Of a DNA stretch of 52,655 bases, positions 44,088-52,655 are shown one piece after another (position 1 is the stretch's first letter; each line of letters opens with the position of its first letter). The notes below the pieces were generated by a model that worked only from the letters and a program-made list of their open reading frames with translations, did not search any database and was not told the DNA's origin. The position numbers were made by a program, and so were the translations under genes. This DNA is from CAVQJU01 sp963729215. Lineage in GTDB: Bacteria; Acidobacteriota; Vicinamibacteria; Vicinamibacterales; CAVVIG01. The stretch is from the NCBI GenBank assembly GCA_963729215.1, contig CAVSND010000003.1, positions 1 to 52,655 on the forward strand. Reading direction: 5' to 3'.

Positions 44088-45587
44088 ATGAACCGACGAT
44101 CGGCGTCTCTTTTCTGGTGCAGCCTCATCGCGACCCTGCTGGTGGTCTTCCGTTCGTATCCCTTCCTTGCGTACGAGCATCTCGATTTCGATTCAGATCA
44201 GGCAATCGTCGGGCTGATGGCCAAGCACCTGAGCGAGTTCAGGACGTTTCCGCTCTTCTTCTACGGGCAGCACTACATGCTCGGCGTCCAGGCGTGGATC
44301 GCGGCACCGTTTTACTGGCTGGGTGGGCCGACCGTCGCGATGCTGCGTATGCCGCTTCTGCTGATCAACGCGGCGGTGGCCGTCTGGCTGTTGCGCGTGA
44401 TCACTCGATCGACCGGCTCGGCGTACCTGGCACTCGCCGCCGTTCTCCCACTGGCCGCCGCGACCCCGGTGCTCTCAGCCAACCTGCTCGAGACGCTGGG
44501 CGCCAGCGTCGAGCCGTTTCTTTACGTGCTGATGCTCTGGGCGCTGCGTGACCGGCCGGCGGCCTTCGGCGCCGTGCTGGGCATCGGATTTCTGCACCGG
44601 GAGTTCACGATCTTTGCCCTCGGCGGCGTCGTGGTGGCTTTCTTCTATGAGCGAGGCCGCTACCGCCTCGCGGATCTGCGCCGGGCAGCGTGGGCGGCCC
44701 TCGCGTTCGGCGGAGTCTGGCTTGTCGTGGATCAGCTCAAACGACATATCAACACGCTCGGTCCGGCGGGAGGCATTGCCACCACAGCCCCGCTGACACT
44801 CCAGTTCGAGACGCTCCTCGCGCGCGTGACGCTGGCGCCTGCCCAAGCCGTGTCGAAACTATGGCAGGTGTTCACCGACGTGATGCCGGATCTGCTGGGC
44901 ATGCGCAGCTTGCAGCCGCTCCATTACAACATCAACAGCAACGTGATCGTCGGGTCACCGGTGATCGCTTTCCTGCTGCTGGCCACCTGGGCGATTTGTC
45001 TGGTTCGTGTTTCGAGCCGGCTCTGGGTGTCGAGGCCTTCGAACGGGCCTGCGCGGCCGTCACCGTTTTGCGTCTATCTCGCTGCCATCGGCGCCCAGGC
45101 GCTGCTGGCCTACTCGCTGTCAACGATCGATCCGCGGTTCCCGGCGATCCTTCGGTACGCCTTGTTCGCCGTGTTTCTGCCCATCGCGCTCGTCACGGCG
45201 TTCTTCGAACTCGAACGCCGGCGCAGCCTTCAGATCCTCGTCGCGTTCATGCTGGCGCTCTCCGGGTCTCTGAACGTCCGCGACAGCTGGCGCTTTGCCG
45301 CCGAGTACCGCGCCGTGCCGCCACCCGCCGACGAGCACCGCATCCTGGCCGACGATCTCATCGCCCACGGCGTTCAGTACGGCTCCGCCATTTATGCCGA
45401 CGCGTACATCACGGACTTCTTCGCCCGCGAGCGCGTCATCCTGGACTCCACGGAGAAGGTCCGAATCGGCGCCTACCAGGCGGACGTCTCCCGCCACCTT
45501 GCCTCCGCCGTCAGGGTCGTCCGCCAGCCTTGCAGCGCGGGGCGTCCGGTCGCGTCCTGGTGCATCGTCGATCCGCTCCGGCGTTGA
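44088..45587 (+). CDS. GT-C-like polytopic membrane protein
   Basis: A 499-residue protein with about ten membrane helices (LFWCSLIATLLVVFRSYPFL, LNAAVAVWLLRVI-type, FCVYLAAIGAQALLAYSLST) and acidic first-loop residues in HLDFDSDQAIVGLMAKHLSE, a common GT-C signature. A soluble C-terminal part has DEHRILADDLIAHGVQYGSA. It differs from the 22.8-33 kb set in length and loop sequence. It stands alone, upstream of the PQQ dehydrogenase. Confidence 0.82.
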   Translation: MNRRSASLFWCSLIATLLVVFRSYPFLAYEHLDFDSDQAIVGLMAKHLSEFRTFPLFFYGQHYMLGVQAWIAAPFYWLGGPTVAMLRMPLLLINAAVAVWLLRVITRSTGSAYLALAAVLPLAAATPVLSANLLETLGASVEPFLYVLMLWALRDRPAAFGAVLGIGFLHREFTIFALGGVVVAFFYERGRYRLADLRRAAWAALAFGGVWLVVDQLKRHINTLGPAGGIATTAPLTLQFETLLARVTLAPAQAVSKLWQVFTDVMPDLLGMRSLQPLHYNINSNVIVGSPVIAFLLLATWAICLVRVSSRLWVSRPSNGPARPSPFCVYLAAIGAQALLAYSLSTIDPRFPAILRYALFAVFLPIALVTAFFELERRRSLQILVAFMLALSGSLNVRDSWRFAAEYRAVPPPADEHRILADDLIAHGVQYGSAIYADAYITDFFARERVILDSTEKVRIGAYQADVSRHLASAVRVVRQPCSAGRPVASWCIVDPLRR

Positions 45588-45620
45588 CCGAAATCGGTCC
45601 ACCGGATGTAGTATCTGCGC

Positions 45621-47372
45621 ATGCGACATCATGTCCGGACATTGTTCCCGTTCGTCGGGGCGTCCCTGCTCACAGCCGGGGCCGTCGTTTTCGCCGCAGA
45701 CTACTCCCTGACCGTCAACAGGGATCGGCTGGTGAATGCGCTCAACGAGCCGCAGAACTGGCTCTTGATGAACGGCGACTACGGTTCCACGCGCTATTCG
45801 AAGCTGACGCAGATCAACCGCGACAACGTGAAGAACCTGCGCATGGTCTGGGCGCTTGCGCTCGGCGGCATGCAGGACGTCGGACAGAACGGTCCCGAGA
45901 ACGAAATGAACCCGCTCATCGACAACGGGTACATGTACACGTCCGATGGCTGGGGAACGGTCTACAAGATCGACGTGCGGAATCCCGGCCGGGCCGAGTT
46001 CGTCTGGACGGCCGATCCGGGCGTGAAACACGAAGGCAACGCCCCGCGCACGCGCGGCATCGCTCTCTGGGAAGACAAGGTCGTCGCGAACCTGCCCGAC
46101 GGCCGCGTGATTGCCATCAACCGCGACAACGGCGAAATCGTGTGGGACAAGAAGATCGCCGTCAAGAACGAGTTCGGCGGCCAGGAAAAATTCCTGACCG
46201 CTCCGCTCGTTGCCGACGGCAAGGTAATCATCCAGAACGGAGCGGGCGACGCGGGCACGCGCGGATGGGTCGCGGGGCTCGACGTCAAGGACGGCAAGGA
46301 GCTGTGGCGCTTCTACACGGTGCCGAAACCGGGCGATCCCGGCAGCGAGTCGTGGAAAGACGATCACAACGCGTGGAAGACGGGCGGGGGCGGCATCTGG
46401 CAAACCGGGTCATTCGATCCGGCCACGCATCTGTACATCGTCGGCACGGGCAACCCGTATCCGATCTACGACCCGCAGTTCCGTCCGGGCGACAACCTCT
46501 ACACGAACTCGGTGATCGCGCTCAACGTCGAGACCGGAAAGCTCGCGTGGTACTTCCAGTACACGCCGAACGACTCATGGGACTTCGACGAGATCGGCGT
46601 TCACATGCTCTATGACGCGAAGATCGGCGGCACGGTGCGCAAGATCGTCGGCCACTATGCCCGCAACGGGTTCTTCTATTCGCTCGACCGTACCAACGGC
46701 CAGTTCATCAAGTCCGAAAAGTACGTGAACGATCTGAACTGGACGAAAGGCATCGATCAGAAGACCGGGAAGCCCGTCGAGTACAGCCCGAAACTCGACG
46801 TGCAGTTCTACAACGAGGAAGCGCGCGCCCTGCGCGGCGACGGCATGAAGCGGACCTGCCCGACGTGGCACGGCGGCGTCGCGCACCAGCCGCTCGCCTA
46901 CAACCCGGTGAAGGGAATCGCCTACGGCGTCGGGACCGAGGGCTGTTTCTCGCAGAACGGCGCGGCCGTCGGCGTCCTCTCGAAGGACGGGGGCACCGAC
47001 CCGAAGACGAGCCAGCAGCGCAAGTACAGCAGCGACCTGTACTACGGCGCCGTCACGGCGTTCGACGCCGTGAATCACAAGGTGATGGCGAAGGCCGTGA
47101 CCGACATCGAAATCCGGTCCGGCGTGACGGCCACGGCCGGCGGACTGGTGTTCACGGCTTTGCAGGACGGCTGGATCGTGGCGTACAACGACGAGACGCT
47201 GGAAGAACTCTGGCGCTTCAACGTCGGCACCCCGCTGAAGGGCGCCCCCGTCACCTATGCCATCGGGCCCAGACAGTACCTGGCGGTTCAGACGAGCGGA
47301 CGCCATCTGCACCCGGTGAACTGGGACAAGCTGCAGAACTCGAGCTATCTGTTCGTGTTCGCGCTCAACTAG
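45621..47372 (+). CDS. PQQ-dependent alcohol-type dehydrogenase
   Basis: A 583-residue periplasmic quinoprotein. A signal peptide (LFPFVGASLLTAGAVVFAAD) precedes an eight-bladed propeller with repeated W-docking motifs (LVADGKVIIQNGAGDAGTRG, VAGLDVKDGKELWRFYTVP). The catalytic Asp is in YTPNDSWDFDEIG, and the substrate-pocket segment is TWHGGVAHQPLAYNPVKGIA. No fused cytochrome domain is present; the adjacent cytochrome c gene probably takes the electrons. The length fits methanol/ethanol-dehydrogenase-like enzymes; the substrate is unknown. Confidence 0.92.
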   Translation: MRHHVRTLFPFVGASLLTAGAVVFAADYSLTVNRDRLVNALNEPQNWLLMNGDYGSTRYSKLTQINRDNVKNLRMVWALALGGMQDVGQNGPENEMNPLIDNGYMYTSDGWGTVYKIDVRNPGRAEFVWTADPGVKHEGNAPRTRGIALWEDKVVANLPDGRVIAINRDNGEIVWDKKIAVKNEFGGQEKFLTAPLVADGKVIIQNGAGDAGTRGWVAGLDVKDGKELWRFYTVPKPGDPGSESWKDDHNAWKTGGGGIWQTGSFDPATHLYIVGTGNPYPIYDPQFRPGDNLYTNSVIALNVETGKLAWYFQYTPNDSWDFDEIGVHMLYDAKIGGTVRKIVGHYARNGFFYSLDRTNGQFIKSEKYVNDLNWTKGIDQKTGKPVEYSPKLDVQFYNEEARALRGDGMKRTCPTWHGGVAHQPLAYNPVKGIAYGVGTEGCFSQNGAAVGVLSKDGGTDPKTSQQRKYSSDLYYGAVTAFDAVNHKVMAKAVTDIEIRSGVTATAGGLVFTALQDGWIVAYNDETLEELWRFNVGTPLKGAPVTYAIGPRQYLAVQTSGRHLHPVNWDKLQNSSYLFVFALN

Positions 47373-47385
47373 AGCGTTTGTCAGC

Positions 47386-47440
47386 CGTAGCGTCCGCCTT
47401 CAGGCGGACGCTACCCGGCCGGCTGAAGCCGGCCGCTACG
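47386..47440. repeat. double palindromic REP-like element
   Basis: The first hairpin, 47387-47414, is GTAGCGTCCGCC with its reverse complement. The second, 47415-47436, is CGGCCGGCTGAAGCCGGCCG. They lie between the convergent PQQ-dehydrogenase and cytochrome genes. Similar units are frequent between acidobacterial genes and may serve as terminators. Confidence 0.7.
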
Positions 47441-47471
47441 GCATTGTGAAAAACTACGGGCGATAAGCTCG

Positions 47472-48011
47472 CTACTGAGGAAGCTCCTTGCACACGTCGA
47501 CCTCGGAGCCCCGGTACTCGATGCACTTCGGCCTGGTCATCGGCCCCTGGCCGACAACTTTCACCTGGAGAAAGTCCAGAATCCGCTCGATTTCACGAAC
47601 CTGGAGCGTTGCGGGCGGATCGGGCATGTCCAGACCCTTGCTCTTCAAGTCGGCCGCCTTCATGCTGTAGCAACGGCCGTCGCTGTACGCGAGCCGATCG
47701 TACGCCGGCATGCCCTTCCCGGGCCTGCCGCACTTAATCACCATCGACAAGAGCTCCCGGCTGAGCCGCGTGGTCCGCAGATTGGCGCCGTCGGGCATCT
47801 GCGTGTCCATCTTCCTGCCGTCGGCCGCCCACCCGTGACACGACTGGCAGTCGCCCTTGGTCCGGAAGAGCCGCATCCCCTCGGCGACGTCCTCCGCCTC
47901 AGGGGCCTGCGCGTGCGCGGTCCCGGACGCGAACCCCACGCCCATGGCGGTCACGCTCAGCCCGAGCGCCGCCGCACCGAACCACTTCAGCCAGGCTATC
48001 CTCGACACCAT
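47472..48011 (-). CDS. exported c-type cytochrome
   Basis: A 179-residue periplasmic cytochrome. A signal peptide (FGAAALGLSVTAMGVGFASG, AHA) precedes heme motif CQSCHG (Cys55, Cys58, His59) and a likely Met ligand in GKGMPAYDRLAY (about residue 100). A 60-residue C-terminal extension with extra Cys (KCIEYRGSEVDVCKELP) is unusual and may form a disulfide. ATG 48011 has GGAG upstream. It is convergent with the PQQ dehydrogenase and likely its electron acceptor. Confidence 0.9.
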   Translation of the reverse strand: MVSRIAWLKWFGAAALGLSVTAMGVGFASGTAHAQAPEAEDVAEGMRLFRTKGDCQSCHGWAADGRKMDTQMPDGANLRTTRLSRELLSMVIKCGRPGKGMPAYDRLAYSDGRCYSMKAADLKSKGLDMPDPPATLQVREIERILDFLQVKVVGQGPMTRPKCIEYRGSEVDVCKELPQ

Positions 48012-48095
48012 CGGGGATTTCTCCTCCGACGGATAGTAGCAGGTCCGGCTGCCGGCCAGAGGCCGCGTTACAATACAACTCGGAGGAGCGCCGCC

Positions 48096-48488
48096 ATGAA
48101 GGTTCTTGCGCTTGTTGCTTCCTTCCTCCTGGGAACAGTCGCCCTGTCGGCGCATCATTCGTTTGCGGCAGAGTACGACGGGACCAAGCCGGTCACGGTG
48201 ACCGGCACGGTCGCGAAGATCGACTGGACCAACCCGCACATCCATTTCTACGTGGACGTCAAAGATGACGCGGGCGCAGTCACGCAGTGGAAGTTCGAGG
48301 GTTACCCACCCAACATGCTCGTCCGCCAGGGATGGAAGCGAAACGTCACGATGAAACCGGGCGACGTTGTCACCGTGTTTGGTTGGCGCGCCAGGACCGA
48401 TCCGAATCTCGGCGCGTCGCGAGAGGTCACGTTTGCGAACGGCAGCAAGCTGGCTTCCGGACCGCCGGCCGGAACGGGCGGTCAGTAG
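48096..48488 (+). CDS. DUF6152-family exported protein
   Basis: A 130-residue protein. A signal peptide (VLALVASFLLGTVALSAHHS) leads to the family hallmark AHHSFAAEYD and then VTVTGTVAKIDWTNPHIHFY and GDVVTVFGWRARTDPNLG. The family is common in Acidobacteriota and proteobacteria, with unknown role, often next to PQQ enzymes or cytochromes. ATG 48096 has GGAGGAG upstream. The next gene starts 2 bp after its stop. Confidence 0.9.
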   Translation: MKVLALVASFLLGTVALSAHHSFAAEYDGTKPVTVTGTVAKIDWTNPHIHFYVDVKDDAGAVTQWKFEGYPPNMLVRQGWKRNVTMKPGDVVTVFGWRARTDPNLGASREVTFANGSKLASGPPAGTGGQ

Positions 48489-48490
48489 CC

Positions 48491-49341
48491 ATGTCACGGC
48501 CCACCTGCGTTACCCTCGCCGCCGCCACGCTGGTCAGCGTTCTCACTGCGGCCGCTTTCGCGCAGACCGCAGCAACTCGCAAGGACGCGGGGAGACCGGC
48601 AGGCCCCGGCGCGGTTCGCAAAGTACCGCGCGCCGCAGACGGCAAGCCCGACCTCTCGGGCATCTGGATTACCGGCGCGCTTCAGCTCCTGATCGGTGAA
48701 GCGGAGGCCGCGGCCATCCGTCAGGCTGATGCCGCCGCTGGACGCCAGCCGCCTCCGCGCCCCGAGCCGCCGCCGTACAGGCCCGAGGCCGAAGCCAGAC
48801 GGCAAGCCTATGTCGCCCGCCGCGGCATCGACGACCCGATGGCGCGCTGCTTTCTGTCGGGTGTGCCACGCATTACAACGCGTCCACTGCCCTTCCAGAT
48901 CCTTCAGATGCGCGGACAGGTCATCCTGCTGTACGAGGCTCATCACGCGTTCCGCGTGATCCCGACGGACGGACGGCCGCATCCGGAGGACATCGAGCCG
49001 TCGTTTCTCGGCGATTCCGTGGCCCGCTGGGAAGGCGACACGCTGGTGGTCGACGTGATCGGCTTCAATGAAAAGACGTGGCTGGCAGGCGTGGGCACCA
49101 TCCACAGCGACAAGCTGCACGTGACGGAGCGCTACACGCGCGACTCCTACGAGACTATCCGGTACGAGGTCACGATGGAGGATCCCGAAGTCTTCACCAA
49201 ACCGTGGCACGAGGTGGAAATCTTCCGGCTCCGGCCGAACGAACGCCTTCGCGAGTACGAGTGCATCGAAAACAACGAGGACCTGTTGCGGTTCGAAAAA
49301 CTGCTGCAGACGGATCCCGCTCTCAAGGACGCGCCAACACG

Positions 49342-49345
<4 letters not shown>
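48491..49345 (+). CDS. exported hypothetical protein of acidobacterial type
   Basis: A 284-residue protein. A signal peptide (VTLAAATLVSVLTAAAFAQT) leads to DGKPDLSGIWITGALQLL, a pattern typical of a large acidobacterial secreted family, then a Pro-rich stretch, RCFLSGVPRITTRPLPFQIL, ILLYEAHHAFRVIPTDGRPH and VARWEGDTLVVDVIGFNEKT. The function is unknown; the family often accompanies DUF6152 and PQQ genes. It overlaps the htpG start as ATGA, so the three genes form an operon. Confidence 0.82.
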
Positions 49346-51252
<1,907 letters not shown>

Positions 51253-51276
51253 CAGGCCGCTGAAGAACGCGGCCTG
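51253..51276 (+). terminator. htpG terminator hairpin
   Basis: CAGGCCGC at 51253-51260 pairs perfectly with GCGGCCTG at 51269-51276, directly after the htpG stop. There is no strong T-run. Confidence 0.65.
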
Positions 51277-51358
51277 AACGTAGAACGTCAAACGTAGAAC
51301 GCACAATTCGCGACTGACGTTCTACGTTTTACGTTCCGGCTGCCTTCTCAGCAGCCGG
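51277..51358. repeat. intergenic inverted repeats between convergent genes
   Basis: AACGTAGAACG occurs twice at 51277-51302 and faces CGTTCTACG and ACGTT at 51318-51336. A second hairpin, CCGGCTGC (51337-51344) with GCAGCCGG (51351-51358), sits next to the stop of the right-edge gene and is likely its terminator. Confidence 0.55.
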
Positions 51359-51361
51359 CTG

Positions 51362-52655
51362 CTACTGGATGCGGGTCGCGCGCGTTCGCGCCTCGCCCAT
51401 CAACGTCGACGCATCGTTTGCGTCGTGATCGGCAAGACTGACAACGCCGGCGTGCGCGGTGGCGAACGGGGCCAGGCCTTCGTCGGCGCCGGAGAGACGC
51501 CTGAGCCTCGCCACGACGCGCGTCGCCTCCACGAGCGACGTGCTCGGCAGCACAATGCCCACCTCGCCCGTCGGGAGCGCAACGGCGATGTCCACCGCGC
51601 GCAGCTGGGCACGCAGTTCGCGCACCCACTTCCTGACCGTCAGCGGCTGGACGCTGCCGGGTTTCACGACGATGACGGCGAGTTCGGTGCCGGTTTCACG
51701 GGCCAGTTGGATCTGCTGCTGCAGAATCTCGTCGAACGGGCGCTCGGTGCCGCGACGGCCCCGCACCAGCTCGTCGCGTTTGAGCAGCGCCGCGGTCCAG
51801 CAGCCGAACACGGACGCCGCGGCATCGAGCAGGCGCTGATCGCGCACGAGCGCGGGACTGCGATCGGCTGGAGCCAGGGCGAGCAACAACTCGCACGAAT
51901 CGAGCAGCGGCTGCCGCATGCTGACACCACCATGGGCGCTCCAGGACGAGAGCGCATCCACGTCCCCGGAGCCCATGAGCACGGCGCCATCCAGCCTCGT
52001 GACCGAAAGCGCCGCGGGCCTGCCTGTCGCGGCCGTCAGCTGCTGCAGCGCACGGCCGATTTTTTCATCCGCCGAGTCCAGTCCGCCGACGAGGGCCTGC
52101 AACAGCGCCCACGTCAGCCGGGACATTTCCGCCGCGCGCGCAGCACTGAGCACTTCGCCCAGTACGTTGACGAGCGCCGCGATGCGCGCTTTCGACTCTG
52201 GCGCAATCTCCCCGAGGAACACCAGCAGCCACGCCGGATTCACGCCGTCCGGTACCTGAGCGACCGACACGGGGCCATGCGGCGGGAAGCCCGCGCTCTG
52301 CATTTCGGCAGGAGTCAGCGGGATCAGTCCCCCGTCGTCTCGCAGACTGGATGGATCGATGCCGGCGGGCGCCAGCTCGGGGTTTGCGCCGCTCAGTACG
52401 ACGGCGCGCGAAAATGTCTTGTTCAGTGCGGCCGCGTACGCCCGCACATCGAGGTCATCCCAGATCGCCAGCGCCTCGATGAACACGTGTATGACCGCGG
52501 TTTCGGAACCGAGGACAGCCTGCTCACTGACGACGCGACAGAACGCGGAAATCTGGCGCCATTCCGTATCGCGTCCCGAGTCCGTCCCGCCGGCGGGCTT
52601 GGCGACCATCTCCGCCAGCCATCCCGTCATCAGCTCGAGGCCGCGGCCGCCCTGC
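51362..52655 (-). CDS. degenerate GGDEF-like protein, cut at the right edge
   Basis: At least 431 residues; the frame stays open to the window edge, so the N-terminus is missing. The middle part has GAF-like segments (VAQVPDGVNPAWLLVFLGEI and ALLQALVGGLDSADEKIGRA). The C-terminus has a cyclase-like fold (ILQQQIQLARETGTELAVIV, REVDIAV-type AVDIAVALPTGEVGIVLPST, ARLRRLSGAD) but no GGDEF or EAL signature. It may sense signals without making c-di-GMP. The internal ATG at 52630 is unlikely to be the real start. Confidence 0.72.
   Translation of the reverse strand, partial: QGGRGLELMTGWLAEMVAKPAGGTDSGRDTEWRQISAFCRVVSEQAVLGSETAVIHVFIEALAIWDDLDVRAYAAALNKTFSRAVVLSGANPELAPAGIDPSSLRDDGGLIPLTPAEMQSAGFPPHGPVSVAQVPDGVNPAWLLVFLGEIAPESKARIAALVNVLGEVLSAARAAEMSRLTWALLQALVGGLDSADEKIGRALQQLTAATGRPAALSVTRLDGAVLMGSGDVDALSSWSAHGGVSMRQPLLDSCELLLALAPADRSPALVRDQRLLDAAASVFGCWTAALLKRDELVRGRRGTERPFDEILQQQIQLARETGTELAVIVVKPGSVQPLTVRKWVRELRAQLRAVDIAVALPTGEVGIVLPSTSLVEATRVVARLRRLSGADEGLAPFATAHAGVVSLADHDANDASTLMGEARTRATRIQ

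Noticed and set aside
43729..44551. Plus-strand 253-codon frame over the small hydrophilic gene and the GT-C start
   Set aside because: Arg/Pro-rich composition, no domain, and it overlaps the better-supported GT-C start at 44088.

Overview
The window is GC-rich bacterial chromosome, most likely from an uncultured Acidobacteriota (Vicinamibacteria-like). Lineage clues are a TonB-dependent receptor with an N-terminal carboxypeptidase-regulatory domain, a VWA protein of the acidobacterial type, a DUF6152 protein, a PQQ dehydrogenase with its own cytochrome c, and a diderm class D sortase. I see no phage, insertion sequence or CRISPR array. About two dozen single-base frameshifts interrupt otherwise well-formed genes between 0.3 and 40.2 kb. 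They look more like uncorrected long-read indels than decay, so coordinates for those genes span all frames.

Layout. 0.3-6.2 kb: a sensor kinase and two response regulators, divergent from a large TonB-dependent receptor. 6.4-19.5 kb: a stress and envelope region with two paralogous Crp/Fnr regulators, a GNAT protein, GlsB, YtxH, DUF3309, BON, glycine-zipper and YXWGXW proteins, a sortase with its LPKTAS substrate and a VWA protein, a secreted kinase-like protein with a phospholipase D, and a metallophosphatase. 19.6-22.5 kb: a methyltransferase, an aquaporin and an AI-2E transporter. 22.8-33.0 kb: a surface-glycosylation island with a glycosyltransferase-methyltransferase fusion, four large GT-C-like membrane proteins (two of them a tandem duplicate with a C-terminal discoidin domain) and a methyltransferase. 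33.0-37.5 kb: an ABC-F ATPase and a Kdp-like two-component system with a DUF4159 protein. 37.7-41.3 kb: deoC, an rpiB-like gene, hpt, upp and a citryl-CoA-lyase-like gene. 41.4 kb: tRNA-Val(CAC). 41.4-45.6 kb: a TlpA-like protein, small stress membrane proteins and another GT-C protein. 45.6-51.3 kb: PQQ dehydrogenase, cytochrome c, DUF6152 and htpG. The right edge cuts a degenerate-GGDEF protein.

Main observation. Seven 16-bp dyads of the form TGTGC-N6-GNACA (one left half varies to CGTTC) lie upstream of the small stress and envelope genes from 8.4 to 19.1 kb. In each, a -10-like hexamer begins 22 or 23 nt after the dyad, which centres the dyad near -41.5, the class II Crp/Fnr geometry. Two dyads serve divergent gene pairs, one precedes the operon that encodes a Crp/Fnr regulator, and four of the genes appear leaderless. 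This reads as a self-contained, locally encoded Crp/Fnr regulon that includes the sortase operon and the exported kinase-like protein. A second point of interest is deoC, which carries an N-terminal helix resembling a bacterial-microcompartment encapsulation peptide and sits beside an rpiB-like gene with a EutT/PduO-like N-terminus.
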